Below are positions 54,040 to 64,000 of a stretch of 64,000 bases of DNA, in pieces. Position numbers and translations under genes: made by a program. Source of the stretch: Epinephelus fuscoguttatus (taxonomy: Eukaryota > Chordata > Actinopteri > Perciformes > Serranidae); assembly GCF_011397635.1 (NCBI RefSeq), contig NC_064771.1, forward strand, positions 14,261,379 through 14,325,378, in the 5' to 3' direction. Below the pieces are notes generated by a model. That model was not told where the DNA came from and did no database searches. It saw nothing but the letters and a program-made list of their open reading frames with translations. Numbering within the stretch: the first letter of the stretch is position 1; each line of letters starts with the position of its first letter.

Positions 54040-54878
54040 ACATGATTCTTATTGAACACTGACTATAAATCTCTGACCTCCGTGCAGCCTCTGAGTAAAG
54101 CGCTCTGATATTAAATAATGAGACCAGGGGACGTGATCTGGTCCCCTGTCAGGCCCCCCGAGGGATGAGATGTGATATTGCTCCCATCTCTGGCTCCAAA
54201 GTGGGAATTAACTGTAGCCTGGCTCCCAGCAGTACACAGGAAGAGGACACTGTTTCCAATGCGCTCGGGTAATCACTGGAGATAATAAAGCTTGATAATC
54301 TTTCCTCATACCGACAGATAATATTTGCTCAGACTCAGCTACTGACATTCAGTGAGTACACAGTGAGTCAGCACAAGTACACTTTGACCAGGGTGGGTTT
54401 TTAAAAGAAAAATGATACTAATGTGTGTTATAAAATTTCCACTGTGGTCTTGAAAAGAAGAGACATGCACTTGAAAATATAGAGGTTATGAAAATTAAAG
54501 CAAGGTGTTGGTGAACATCCAAGTTGTGTTAGTTAGCTGAAGTAAACTTTGTGAGTTAGCATACTGGCAAAAATATTTTAACTACTGTTACAAGCATAGT
54601 CTGTTTAAGAAGAATAAAAAGACACAGTAGCCAACATCACGTCACCCACTGGTTTGTGGACTACTGTTTTGAAGCCTCAAATTTGGCATTTTGGCCGTTG
54701 ACAGATGATCATCTATCATCAATTTTACTCTAAATGGGGCCATATTGTACAAATCATCATGCTGTATTGAGGAGGACTTGAAACTGGCAATTGAGACCAT
54801 AAACTCATCAGGAAAATGAGAAAACTAAGGTCATAAATCAAGCGAGAAGTTGGGTCATTTTCTCATAGACATCTATAG

Positions 54879-55768
54879 TGTGTGCCAGGGATAATGTTTT
54901 TCTGTAGGCTAGGTAGCGTTACGCTGGTTCCCTCATCCAAAAACCGGTGGAGTTTTTCCATTGGATTTTGGATTATTGCTGAAAATAAACCTTTATGATA
55001 CTTAAGGGGCCACACACATGCTGCATTTTTCGTGCCCTCAAATTCATTGTTTTGAATGTAGCCGTGCGGCAGACCTGCTCAATTGTCAGAGCAACGCTGT
55101 TGTGGTGTACATGCGTTCCCCAGCACCTATTATCAGAATGCGACGATTGCACCCTGAGATAAACTGAGTTCAACTTTTGGAACGCAACAGCCCACACCGC
55201 ATGTCATGTGATGAGGACCGACCAATCGCAGCCAGCAGATATCTTTCCCTGAAGTTGATCATTTTGGTGCAGGGCTGTCAGAGCTTTACATCTGTCCCAC
55301 GGAAAACAGGCCCCCACACAAACAGCACCTGGAAGAAGATCAGCTCTGCAAACAATATATCAGGTAAACAGGACATGATACGGTGCTTGTTAAGGTTACT
55401 TAGCAACCTCAGACACAACATGGCGCTGTGCTCTTGAAAGCTGGCACAGAAAAGGCACAAAAGTTGCATCCAGCCTTTTCCAGGTGGTAAAAGACACGGC
55501 ATGTGCACGGCCCCTTACACAATTTGTTCAGGAAGATCATCACAAATGAACACCATTTTAATTATTTTTTTAAGCCTAAATGCAATCGCCAGAAGTAACA
55601 AGCAAATTTTTGGCCGTGGAAAGTCCATGACCAAACAGAGCTGATTTCAGGAATCTAACCAAAAATGCATTTAAAAAAACACCCATTGACTTCAAGACAA
55701 GGGAACTGGGAACGCAAAAATGTTAACTCATTTCAGGGTTTTAGGTCACACTCCTGAGGCGCTCTGTA
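54879..55768 (+). repeat. Repeat family E copy, carrying a Harbinger-like insert
   Basis: It is similar to 49120-49765 on both sides of the 510-bp insert: GATAATGTTTTTCTGTAGGC and GCTGAAAATAAACC on the left; TAAATGCAATCGCCAGAAG, CCATTGACTTCAAGACAAGG and AAATGTTAACTCATTTCAGG on the right. Confidence 0.7.
55002..55517. mobile_element. 510-bp PIF/Harbinger-like MITE with TTA target duplication
   Basis: TTA at 55002-55004 and 55515-55517 flank 510 bp. It starts AGGGGCCACACACATGCTGC and ends with ...GGCATGTGCACGGCCCC, an imperfect inverted repeat of about 25 bp. The paralogous repeat at 49.28 kb reads ACTTACACATTTTG with a single TTA, which is the pre-insertion site. The interior has no transposase-like frame. 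Confidence 0.85.
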
Positions 55769-56082
55769 CAAGCAATCAGTGGAGTCGCCCCCTGCTGGCC
55801 ATTAGGAAAAAAAGCAGGTTTAAGGCACCTTTGCTTCACTTGGCTGTGCTTTTCAGAAACGAAGGCTATGTCTACTTCATTTCTTTTACAGTCTATGGTT
55901 ACAAGAGCCATGATACTGCAGCAGTGTGTACTGTAGAACACAGAATACAGATGTTTCACATGTTGTGCACTGGCTGGTTTAATTTTATGACAAAATTTGG
56001 CTTCAGCTAGGTTGCTATCTTGAAAGGCTAGGTCTCATCTGTGTTTACTGTAGCTGCCAGTGTTTTCAGTTAGGGTAGCTTA

Positions 56083-56083
<1 letters not shown>

Positions 56084-56138
<55 letters not shown>
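56084..56138. repeat. (CA)n microsatellite
   Basis: CA run of about 55 bases, the longest dinucleotide repeat in the window. Confidence 0.95.
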
Positions 56139-57714
56139 GACCAAAAAAACAGTGAAATAAATGAATTAATAAACTGATAAATTGAATTAATTATTAACTG
56201 ATTGGTGGTACACAAAAGGCCTTTTTATAACTAATAAAAGAAGTATGGAGCCTTATTTCTTTACACTGTAATTTAATAATTCAGCAAACAATATCATTTA
56301 TTAATCTATTCAATTAGCCAACATTTTTGACTTGTCTGATGACCTTTTACTGCATTTTGTTAGCTTCGGGGCTCTATAATTAGAGCCTAAAACAGCAGTT
56401 AAACCATCATGGGGCACTAAATAAATAACAAAAAAAAAACTTAAAACAGATTGAACAATTAATCCATAAATAAATTAAAAGATGAAAGTAAAATGAAAAC
56501 AAAAGTATCTACTGTTTCACAGTTTCACTATTGTCAAATGTGACGTTGGTTATACTATATATAATATAGTTTATAAAGGTTATAACTTAACCTTTAATAT
56601 ATTTCTCTATTTTCTAAATGACCAGTATCAGCAGCAGACTTAGGACATACATGTTGGTTGGATTGCCTCACACTCTGTCTCATAACATGCAGAAAACCAT
56701 CATGAATTGGTTTTATAACAGCAACAGCACATTTTCCATATGAGCAGGAGTTTTTGCTTTTTCCTCTCTGCAGCGTCCCCTGAGCTGCTGAAAGACGATC
56801 GGGTCCTTGAGGACATGCTCCTTCTCCTCAGCAGGAGCGAGAGGAAACTCCATCTGACCTGAGAGAGCCTTCAGAGAGAGGCTCCAGCATATGAGGGGAG
56901 ACCTGACTCCCCAGACATCTGTTAGGTGGAATGGCATCTAATTTACCTTTTGCTGCAGAGGGAAAAACAAAGGACAGGAGGGGAGGGGAGGGAGGGCTGT
57001 AGGAGGGAAGTAGAGGGTTGGAAATGGGAAATAGAGGTCTGTATGTGTGTGTGTTTATCTTTGCTACTGCCTGTCACATCTGCCTGTGGCATTTCCCATG
57101 TACATTTTGCCCCATGAATACTGATTCGACCTACACAGGAAGTGATGGATTTTATATGGAATTAGAAATAATATCAGGGCTGTGCATAGAAAGAACACAT
57201 TACACACTTTCACTTACAGTCCACAAGCACTTGGCACCAAGGCTGAGCATCTCACAGTGTGTGTGCTGACTAAAACAAAGTCTCCCATGTTGTCTGTGAA
57301 GTGAACTCGAGTGAGCAGCAGCCTGTTGTCAGAGAGCAGGCTTCAGAAACAGCTGTGTAATGGCAGGTCTCTCACACTGAGGAAACTATAGGGAAGCAGA
57401 AAAGTGAGTAGGTGAGGTTTGGGGTCATTCCAGGTCCTCAGGTTAACTGCAAGTCTCACTTTGCAAAAGCTCTTTTGTTAAGAAATTATAGAAGCATGTT
57501 TAAAATGTAAATTAAACAAAATAAACAAATATAACCAGTGTTCCTCAATAAATTGTATCAGTTGAATGAATTAATTGTCATTTATTTATCTAATAAACCC
57601 TTTATCAAAGTTTTAGTATATCAAGCTTTTACTGTTTTGTTTCAGGATTTTAGTTTCTCTCTCTGGACTGTCTGTATCAAGCTGAACATGTATAATATAA
57701 CATTTTCCGTACAT

Positions 57715-58271
57715 GTTAGGAGTAGTGTTGGGCAATTACTAGTTACGTATAAATAAATTACAAAATAAATTTAACTGTTATCAGCCACAATTAGTGAGAA
57801 AAGTATGTAATTAAATTACAGTTACTCATCAAAACGTTGGTGATTACAAAGTGATGAAATCTGAATTTAAATGATTTTTTTTAAAATTGACAACAAATAT
57901 AAATCCATATAAATAAATAACATATGCGCAGCTTCTTCAGGGGGCATCACATCTTTATACAATGATTTTAAAAGGAAAAAAAAATACAATAAAGTCCAAG
58001 CCCTTACTTCAATTCATGTAAATATATTCTTTTCAGTGACAGGTTTAAATGTTGAATTTAATATGAGCTCTATTTCTGGACATTTTTCTGCTTTATTGCC
58101 CAGTGTAAAACATTTGTTAAAAAAATAACTAAAAGTAACTAAAAGTAATAAGTTTCCTTACTTTGATGAAGTAATTAGAATGATTACATCACTTATTTTA
58201 TTTTAACAGAGTTACAGATAATCTGTAACCTATTCAATTTCAAAAGTAACCTTCCCAACACTGGTTAGAAG
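57715..58271. mobile_element. 541-bp hAT MITE with 8-bp target duplication
   Basis: The element 57723-58263 starts TAGTGTTGGGCAATTAC and ends inverted as GTAACCTTCCCAACACTG. Flanks GTTAGGAG (57715-57722) and GTTAGAAG (58264-58271) match at 7 of 8 bases, the target size expected for hAT. The interior is AT-rich with AGTAACTAAAAGTAAC words and non-coding. Confidence 0.88.
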
Positions 58272-58544
58272 CACATATAAAAATGTACATTTGAATTCTG
58301 GCTTTGGTCAAAGGGTGACCACTGAGAATATTTTTAATTATTCACCTTTGTATTCAAAATAGAGAGAGTTGGGTTTAAAATTTAAAACAATTATTCTAGA
58401 AAGATTAAAATGAATAAATAATGATCAATAAATCATTAATAATTAATAACCATAGTTCATTTAAATAAATAACTGCATATTCCCAGTTAGACAACTCACC
58501 TTTTCTTTCTAAGAAATAGCCTGTTTCAGGAGTTTGACATACAC

Positions 58545-58720
58545 TTTAAATCAGAAAAGAATCAGAAATACTTGATTGACCCCAGAGGGGACATTGTGAT
58601 TTGTTACAGTTGTTCCAATTAATGTAAAGAATTCCGGAATATAAGAAGTAAGAATAAGAGTACGAAATAGAAGTATGAAAATAAAAAGTAATAAAATACA
58701 ATAAAACAGAAATAAAAATG
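58545..58720 (-). mobile_element. LINE 3' UTR-like fragment, antisense
   Basis: AGAAATACTTGATTGACCCC, followed by AGAGGGGACATT and an A/T-rich GAAATAGAAGTATGAAA stretch, is the antisense of a common teleost LINE 3' end. The reverse transcriptase part is absent. Confidence 0.5.
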
Positions 58721-59739
58721 TGCAATATGCTACAATGTTAACACTGGTGCACTGTGCTGAGTCTGTAAGTGTGTAAAAAGGTCAAAGGTCATCCATAGAT
58801 ACCCACTGTGGGGTCAGCTTCATTAGGTGTTAATGACCCTCCCTGAGGGCAAGTTGTCAGCTGCGCTTTTAAACCTTTTGTCTTATTAATCACCTTCTTT
58901 ATTCATGATAAAAAAAACAACCTGTTCTCTGCGATCTCTTCATCTGGCTGTTTCTGCACTTTCCCCGTCTCCTTCCTTTCCCCGAAATGCTAACTGACTG
59001 AACCACCAAACATCTTGGATCTGAAACAACACGAAACCTCACTGAACTGGCTCTGCTGAACATATGGTGGAATCAATGAGAGGGCCCATTCATTAAGCAA
59101 ACTGTCATCAGGAGGCCGCTCAAATGGAAAATAGCGTATACGAGCATGTAACACAGGAACTTGGATTTATTCCCAGTGATTTGTAATTAATGTATGGTAC
59201 ATGTCTCTGGTCCTCCCTTGATCTGCTAATTAGAGAGGAAACACGGGTGCAAATCCTCTCCGCTTCGTTGGAGGAATGCGGCTCTTGCAGCCAGAACCAA
59301 GTGTTTGCTCCTAATTTGAAGCTTGCTTGTCAAAGTATTGAAGGCCTCACATTAAACTAATCACAGGCTGTATGATTTGGCGTCCGTTCAGGGATTTTAT
59401 GATAAACAGACAACAGCAGGACTGAGAGTTTGAAGGACACCTTTTTGATGTTCAAGGCTTTGATTCCAGTTCCCTCTGGAGTTGACCAAGTTCTTGTTAG
59501 CAGGATATGGGTGAAATACAACAGTCCTCTTTTACAGAGAGCTGGCCTCTAGTTCAATCACTTTACTGCCAGTGCAGTCCCTCTAGGGGCTTCTGAATGT
59601 GGGGGTCTACATGGAACAGTTTAAAGAAGGGGGGTACATTTTCAAGATGTGTAAATGTGTTAGGACTCAAATTTAAACCCCTGGTTCTTGACTACAAAGA
59701 CTGTGCTTATTAATGGTTACAAACAACTGCATTTGTAGT

Positions 59740-61265
59740 TGCTTTGTGTATTTTCACATCTTCATGGCCATTTTGCATCTCCTTGTGGCAATTCTGTGCC
59801 TCTTTGTGGTCATTTTGTGTCTCTACATAGTAATTTTATGTCTCTTTGCAGTTGATTCACATCTCTTTGTGGCCGTTTTATGACTCTCTGTAGACTTTCA
59901 TTTGTGGTCATTTGTGCCTCTTCTTGGTCAGTTTGCATTTTTTTTAGTCATTTTTGTCTCATAGTGATTGTTGCTTAAGGAAAAAAATGTCAATTCGTGG
60001 TGCTGTACTGACGTAGTGAGTTTATTTTGAAAGACACCGTATGCAAACGGTACATTTCCTGTGAACATGGAAGTGCATTTTGAAAACAGATGATGCACGT
60101 AACAGGCAGAAGTTGACACGGCATCCTAGACCGTCAACAATCAATGCACCCAAGGTACCTGGCACGTCATATGTCGACGTGGAAAGTCCATGACCAAATG
60201 TCGATATGTGACGAGGTGGGAGTGAGAATGTGTTGTTCTTTTTACTGTACGCAATTACACTTCTAAGTGAAATATTATTTAATTCCACAATTACAGTTCC
60301 GGTGGAAAATGACATATTGATGTTGATCAAAGGCTTCTGCTGGGGTACAGAAACACCACTTGGACAAACTACATGCAGAACTGCAGGAGCAGTAATACTA
60401 CAATTGGTAGTAATAATAATGGCAGTTTGTTAAGTGTATTTATGATTATAATTACGTTTACTAATGATTATTTCAGAAAGAAGTGTCTGTTGTGGCGTAA
60501 CAAATTTTAATTTAATTGTATTTCTTTCAATCAATATATAAGGGTAGACATTTTGAGCACATCTGAAAACTGGAGGGGAAACGTCCTCCTCAATATTGTT
60601 ATTACTGCCTTGCTTCATAGTGATTTTGTATCTCTCTGCAGTCTTTTGTGGTCATTTTATGGCTCTCCCTAGGCTTTTTGTGTTAATTTGTAGTTGTTTT
60701 GCATCTGTTTCTAGGCATTTTATGTCCCTTTTTAGTTGTTTTCTGACTCTTTGTAGCGTCTTGTAAACATTTTGCATCTCGTTATGGTCATTTTTCATCT
60801 GTTTATAGTGATTGTGTGTCTCTTTTTAGTTATTTTCCGACTCTTTGCAGTCTCTTGTAAACATTTCGCATCTCTTCAGGTTCATTTTGCATCTGTTTAT
60901 AGTTACTTTGTTTGTCTTTGTTGTCATTTTCCCGCGTTTCATAATCTCTTTGGAAAAATTTTGCATCTTTGTGGTAATTTTGCATTTTTTTTGTAATTAT
61001 TTTGTGTCTCTTTGTAGTTGTTTTCCGACTCTTTGCAGTCTCTTTGTATACAAGTTGCATCTCATCATGGTCATTTTGCATCTGTTCTTAGACATTTTAT
61101 ATCCCTTTTTAGTCATTTTCTGACTCTTTTTAGTCCTCTGTAAACATTTTTACATCTCTTCAGGGTCATTTTGCATCTATTTATTCTCATTTTGTGTCTT
61201 TTTGTTGTTGTTTTCTGATGCCTTGTGGTCTCTTTGTAGTCATTTTGTGTTTCTTTTTTGGTTGT
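59740..61265 (+). repeat. Minisatellite of ~22-24 bp units (TTTGTGTCTCTTTGTAGTCA type), interrupted
   Basis: Diverged units of the form TTTTGTGTCTCTTTGTGGTC / TTTTGCATCTCTTTGTAG run from about 59740 to 59969 and from 60616 to 61265. Unit lengths alternate, giving 44-48 bp and longer periods. The period is mostly a multiple of 3 over short spans, which creates long spurious open frames on both strands near 60.77-61.12 kb. Confidence 0.85.
59970..60615 (+). mobile_element. ~646-bp insertion in the minisatellite, including repeat family C
   Basis: CATAGTGATT is found on both sides (59960-59969 and 60616-60625). The text between has no array units. Its first 240 bp resemble 31515-31745 (family C). 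The remainder (60235-60610) is unassigned. The 10-bp duplication might be a target-site duplication or just part of the array unit. Confidence 0.5.
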
Positions 61266-62483
61266 TTGATTGACTTTCAACTGGAAATGTTCTTCACTCA
61301 GAGGTTCTGGTCCAGGCCCATTTCAGTAATCCATCCATAATACTAACAAGCCAGCTGTCCATCACCTCCTCACTCTGGTAGGTGGGGTACGGCGTGGTTT
61401 CTACAACAGAGTTGCATGTTTTGATATTAGCACGTTAGCCAAGAGTCGGTCAACTTGAGACAGAGACGTAATAATTATCTGGAATTGTTTCAGCCTGTGG
61501 CCAGTCCTGGACATTCAGTGTCCGGTGGTATATCCTGAGAAAGATCCTTTGGTTTCTGGCAGAAACACTAAATAGAGGAACTGGATATTTAGCGCTTAGA
61601 ACTTAAGATTTGGGCCAAATTCAGAAAAGTGTCGGAGAAAATGTGGTACGTATTAATAAAGGATCTTTGTGTTGAGAGTGATAGAGTTAAAGTGTCAGAC
61701 TCAGGTATGTCTGGCTGACAGCAGACTCTTCCTTTTCCACACACTTCCATACTTTGAGGTCAAAGGGCAACAGATGACTCCTCTATTAAATGACCACCAG
61801 GACACACCCCACCCACAAAGAAATCAGTCTGCTTGGCAGTTGTTTCATTAAATCTATGCTTCTGCTCAGATTATGTTACACTGAGTGATCTACATTTCAG
61901 ATTAATATATTATTCTGTAGCTGATTGAAATCCCACCACAGTCACACTCAGCCGCAATCTGGCAAAACATAAGGGATCATACATAATAATGTCAATGAAA
62001 GGGTTTCTCCACGAGTAATTTCCTCAATAATGACCAATTTAGCTCTATCATTCACATTAAATGAGTCCATTACATGGAGACGGCAGCAGATCGCAATCAC
62101 TTTCCCCTCATCAGTCTGAGAATACCCCTCAGCATATGAGGGTCAAATGACCATAAGTGACCCTGGTAGTGGAATGAACTTTGAACTCTGACCTCTGGGC
62201 AGGCCAGAGGGCTGATCCTGACCTCCACAGAGAGGAGCAAGTCGGGGAGCGGTGCAGTGACCACTGACCAGTTGCTTAAGTCACTTCAGGAGTGAGAGGG
62301 GATGTTGTTTGGGGTCATTAAAGGGGAATGTGGGCAGGCTGTGTGTGAACACTGTGGGAACAGAATAGGCTTGTTTTCAGTAACCAAACTGAAAACCAGC
62401 CTGTTTTAGTGCTTATTCAGCAGGTTTTTAGAGTACAATGATGGCACGGTTTGGTAAACATACTAAGTAACATGAAGCTGTTA

Positions 62484-62880
62484 AAGGGCCAATTCACATC
62501 CAATTAAAAAAATACATCTATTTCCTCTTACCTGCTATTTTGTGTAGGTGTGAGTTGCTGAGTGTTGGTGATATTGGCTGTAGAGATGTCTGCCTTCTCT
62601 CTAATATAATGGAACTAGATGGCACTCAGCTTGTGGTGCTCAAGTGCCCAAAAATAAAATAAAGTAAAATAAAATAAAATAAAATAAAACATTTATGAAC
62701 AAATTAAACCCCCCCAAAAATAACATTTGAAAACTCAACAGCAATGTCTCTTTCCAGAATTCATGACCTGGCTACTCAAAATAATCCACAGGACTTGTTG
62801 AGAGCAGTTTCATGTATTTTTTTTCCCATCACACTTCACCCATCAACCGTATCACCATGTAGAAGGAAGCATGCTTCTAC
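62484..62880 (+). mobile_element. Left half of the fold-back element family seen in bricd5 intron 1
   Basis: It opens with TTAA-AGGGCCAATTCACATCC and contains GAGATGTCTGCCTTCTCTCT, GATGGCACTCAGCTTGTGGT, ACTCAACAGCAATGTCTC and TCATGACCTGGCTACTCAAA, in the same order as 13840-14000. No inverted right arm follows. Confidence 0.7.
62650..62690. repeat. (AAAAT)n microsatellite inside the fold-back half-element
   Basis: About eight AAAAT/AAAGT units, apparently grown from an A-rich spot in the element. Confidence 0.85.
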
Positions 62881-64000
62881 CTGTGTGCTTCATACAGCTG
62901 TCTCCTTACTCGTTGATAAAATGTTTGGTATTTCAGAGCAGAGAGTGAAATTCCACCAAATGAACCAAGGAATCATTGGCATCAGGTCAGACGTGCAGCA
63001 GGCACTGTGGTAAGCTGTGTAACTGCCGAACAAGTGTTGTGGTTTATAAAAACTTCCCCCTGTCCTCCAGCTGTTGGATGCCTGATTGAACCCAGTGCAA
63101 CGCCCTGAAAACAGGCTGGCAGGCAGCGCTCAAGCAGCCACTCCCCTCCCACCCGAGTGAGGACACTTGACCTCCTCAACAAGGGTCACCAGTCACTTTC
63201 ATTCAGGGTGTAAGGATCTGAAGGGGTGACATTCGTCCATCCATCCCAATATCCGGGTTTGGGCTAATCCATGCTTGTTTGGATCCTATGCACCCTCAGT
63301 GGAGCCAGACGCTCACATGGACCATTGACAGGCAGGTCATTGTGTGTGTGACAGAGAAATGTATCAGGAATGGAGCCAGGGCCTTTTTGGATAAAGGCCT
63401 GTTCTGCAGACCTGCAGCTGAACCAACCTGTTTGCATATCAATACCTTCAGACCTGAATAACTTCAGTCAGCTGATGAATGAGAGATTTGCTGCTATCTC
63501 AGGTCTCAGGGATCTCTGGTGCAGAGAGAGGCATAAAGGAAACTTTTCACCAGCTGGGAACTCGGCGATATAGCTGGCTGGTTCCCTTTACGCGCTCCTC
63601 ATCAATGAATGGTTGGGGTTGTGTGACTTGAAGAGTTTCTATAACTGGAAAACATGCAGGTTGAAATAAACACCACCCACTTGTCAAATGCTACCAAGTT
63701 TTTGTAAGAATGGTTGGTGATCATCAAGTCTACCCTGAAAATGTAGTTTTTAAAGAAAAAAAAAAGACTTTTCCTGCCCTAAAGTTATGTTGTAGATTTT
63801 CTAATCCTGTTTTTGCTTTTTAAATCTGCAGTAACTGATTTATTGGTCATTTGGCATCGGCATTCATTTAGAGCCATGTCTCTGGATACCTGGCAAATGT
63901 AAATCAATTATTCCCCCTCCATTAATCTCTAATTTTGGTCTCCACCAGAATAAATATCTGGAAGTATTTGTCTCTTTAGCTGCTAAATGTCCAGGATGTT

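Larger units (their letters stand above)
54605..55897 (+). repeat. Repeat family D copy, split by a family E element
   Basis: The head (54605-54878) has ACGTCACCCACTGGTTTGTG, CATTTTGGCCGTT and TTTCTCATAGACATCTATAG. The tail (about 55769-55897) has GTGGAGTCGCCCCCTGCTGG, AGCAGGTTTAAGGCACC and TTTTACAGTCTATGGTTAC. In copies I remember from other teleosts these two parts are contiguous, so the piece between them is an insertion. Confidence 0.65.
53100..64000. other. Gene-free right end of the window
   Basis: No supported exon. The stretch is about half recognisable repeats (53.77, 54.6-55.9, 56.1, 57.7-58.7, 59.7-61.3 and 62.5-62.9 kb). The AT-rich block 53.10-53.55 kb is low complexity. Segments 54.06-54.34 and 59.09-59.45 kb look unique and balanced in composition and could be conserved non-coding DNA. 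Confidence 0.45.

Noticed and set aside
60772-61123. Overlapping hydrophobic (plus) and charged (minus) open frames
   Set aside because: Both are products of the 22-24 bp minisatellite, whose units rarely contain stops.

Overview
The window is vertebrate nuclear DNA, almost certainly from a teleost fish. It has spliced genes with GT-AG introns and AATAAA signals, many (CA)n microsatellites, and dispersed repeats I recognise as teleost-type (a tRNA-type SINE, an RTE/Rex3-like LINE, hAT- and Harbinger-like MITEs). Encoded proteins align along their length with human ZDHHC4, PGP, BRICD5, MLST8 and MEIOB as I remember them. No search was run.

Layout. 1-4.65 kb: intergenic, one dispersed repeat. 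4.7-7.2 kb (+): zdhhc4, an ER/Golgi S-palmitoyltransferase, six exons, 348 aa. 7.2-9.6 kb: intergenic, dominated by a tandem array of ~45-bp AT-rich units with hairpin potential. 9.57-12.96 kb (+): pgp, a two-exon HAD phosphatase (306 aa) behind a GC-rich promoter with two ETS-like sites. 13.5-20.2 kb (+): bricd5, a type II membrane BRICHOS protein (six exons, 229 aa), its introns carrying a large fold-back transposon and another TIR element. 20.9-24.35 kb (-): mlst8, the WD40 subunit of mTORC1/2 (eight coding exons, 326 aa), tail to tail with bricd5. 25.6-30.5 kb (-): meiob, the meiotic RPA-like OB-fold protein (13 exons, 460 aa). pgp, bricd5, mlst8 and meiob are all on human 16p13.3, so the block looks like ancient synteny. 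These genes do not form one pathway: they are housekeeping enzymes, a growth-signalling subunit, a meiotic factor and a secretory-pathway protein.

30.9-64 kb is gene-poor. The only coding candidate is a lysine/glutamate-rich coiled-coil open frame at 52.6-53.0 kb with its own AATAAA. The rest holds layered mobile elements: a 5'-truncated LINE with a perfect 13-bp target duplication, a MITE inside a local tandem repeat, a hAT MITE with an 8-bp duplication, a three-level nest at 54.6-55.9 kb, and a 22-24 bp minisatellite at 59.7-61.3 kb split by an insertion. Several insertions are supported by an 'empty' paralogous copy in the same window.

I found no new multi-gene system, no CRISPR array, no prokaryotic operon and no rRNA or tRNA gene that I could support. 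The most informative unusual items are the repeat nests, the two arrays, the lone coiled-coil exon and a possible 24-nt microexon upstream of it.
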